This document shows positions 32,069 through 32,241 of a stretch of DNA of 32,241 bases, piece by piece. The stretch comes from an uncultured Oscillospiraceae bacterium. GTDB taxonomy: Bacteria > Bacillota > Clostridia > Oscillospirales > Oscillospiraceae. The DNA is taken from positions 1 through 32,241 of the forward strand of contig CALWXI010000149.1 of the NCBI GenBank assembly GCA_944385455.1, in the 5' to 3' direction. Position 1 is the first letter of the stretch. Every line of letters starts with the position of its first letter. The translations under genes were made by a program, and so were the position numbers. The notes under the pieces are model-generated. The model worked only from the letters and a program-made list of their open reading frames with translations, did no database searches and was not told the origin of the DNA.

Positions 32069-32241
32069 TTACAGGGACTTCTCGTAGGACTCGATCATCT
32101 TCTTGAACGTGTGTCCCGTACGACTATCGTCGGCGACAGCTATTGCGGCGACTGCGTTTTCGCTTGGCTTCTCGCTTGCACCAATGATGTTACCTGCGCG
32201 AACTCTGAGATTTGCCAGATACTTTTCCGTGACTTCACCGG
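32069..32241 (-). CDS. Partial protein, C-terminal 56 residues, unrecognised
   Basis: The frame enters from the right edge and ends at TAA 32071-32069. The last 56 residues include NLRVRAGNIIGAS, NAVAAIAVADDSR and the end FKKMIESYEKSL. I do not recognise the family. Codon choice differs from the rest of the window (ATA, AGT, CGT, GCT and ATT are used, and GC content is visibly lower), which could mean transfer or just an unusual gene. The terminator just downstream supports it being real. No conclusion on function is possible from this fragment. Confidence 0.6.
   Translation of the reverse strand, partial: GEVTEKYLANLRVRAGNIIGASEKPSENAVAAIAVADDSRTGHTFKKMIESYEKSL

Noticed and set aside
1..32241. 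CRISPR arrays, insertion sequences, prophage or restriction/defence genes
   Set aside because: No regularly spaced repeats, transposase, integrase or phage-type proteins are visible; the only clear repeats are the short ones reported.

Overview
The window is a gene-dense, GC-rich stretch of about 32 kb with the gene set of a Gram-positive anaerobe of the class Clostridia. The best guess is the Oscillospiraceae (Flavonifractor/Lawsonibacter/Intestinimonas-like). The support is a complete WalRKHIJ cell-wall regulatory cluster (a Firmicutes hallmark), RlmH and SmpB, Shine-Dalgarno sites of the AGGAGG type, sigma-A-type promoters, frequent TTG/GTG starts and high GC coding sequence. The species call is inference; no rRNA, tRNA, insertion sequence, prophage or CRISPR was found.

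Layout. (1) 211-2480, minus strand: smpB, a two-TM membrane protein, a cyclophilin-type peptidyl-prolyl isomerase and a short-chain dehydrogenase, apparently one operon. (2) 2562-10902, plus strand: a divergent promoter starts a Nudix ADP-ribose pyrophosphatase gene followed by walR, walK, walH and walI. After a gap holding an inverted repeat, a promoter and a long folded leader come murA, walJ and rlmH. A phosphohexomutase gene follows (10928-12655). This joins cell-wall stress signalling to the first committed step of peptidoglycan synthesis. (3) 12782-21060, plus strand: a sharply bounded four-gene operon with its own promoter, overlapping or near-touching genes and a strong terminator. It encodes a membrane GGDEF(degenerate)-EAL-PAS-GGDEF protein, an ICMT/PEMT-like membrane methyltransferase, a GH3-family adenylating enzyme with an altered nucleotide motif, and an 8-TM GAF-GGDEF(degenerate)-HD-GYP protein. 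This is the best candidate here for an undescribed c-di-GMP-linked system. (4) 21085-22829: malic enzyme (minus) diverging from a four-cysteine Rrf2/IscR-like regulator (plus).

(5) 22870-30177, minus strand: an eight-gene operon. A FecBCD-type ABC importer (lipoprotein, permease, ATPase) is followed by a SAM methyltransferase, an FmdE-family protein and the nickel-pincer-nucleotide biosynthesis genes larE, larB and larC. It begins at a near-consensus promoter whose leader carries a perfect intrinsic terminator and a possible competing hairpin. I infer metal (probably nickel) uptake plus nickel cofactor assembly; no lactate racemase (LarA) gene lies in the window, so the client enzyme is elsewhere. 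(6) 30201-31965, minus strand: a Na+/phosphate cotransporter-family gene with a C-terminal PhoU-like region and its own promoter. (7) 32024-32241: the 3' end of an unrecognised, visibly less GC-rich minus-strand gene and its terminator.

Many long open frames on the opposite strand are artefacts of GC-rich codon use and are not annotated.
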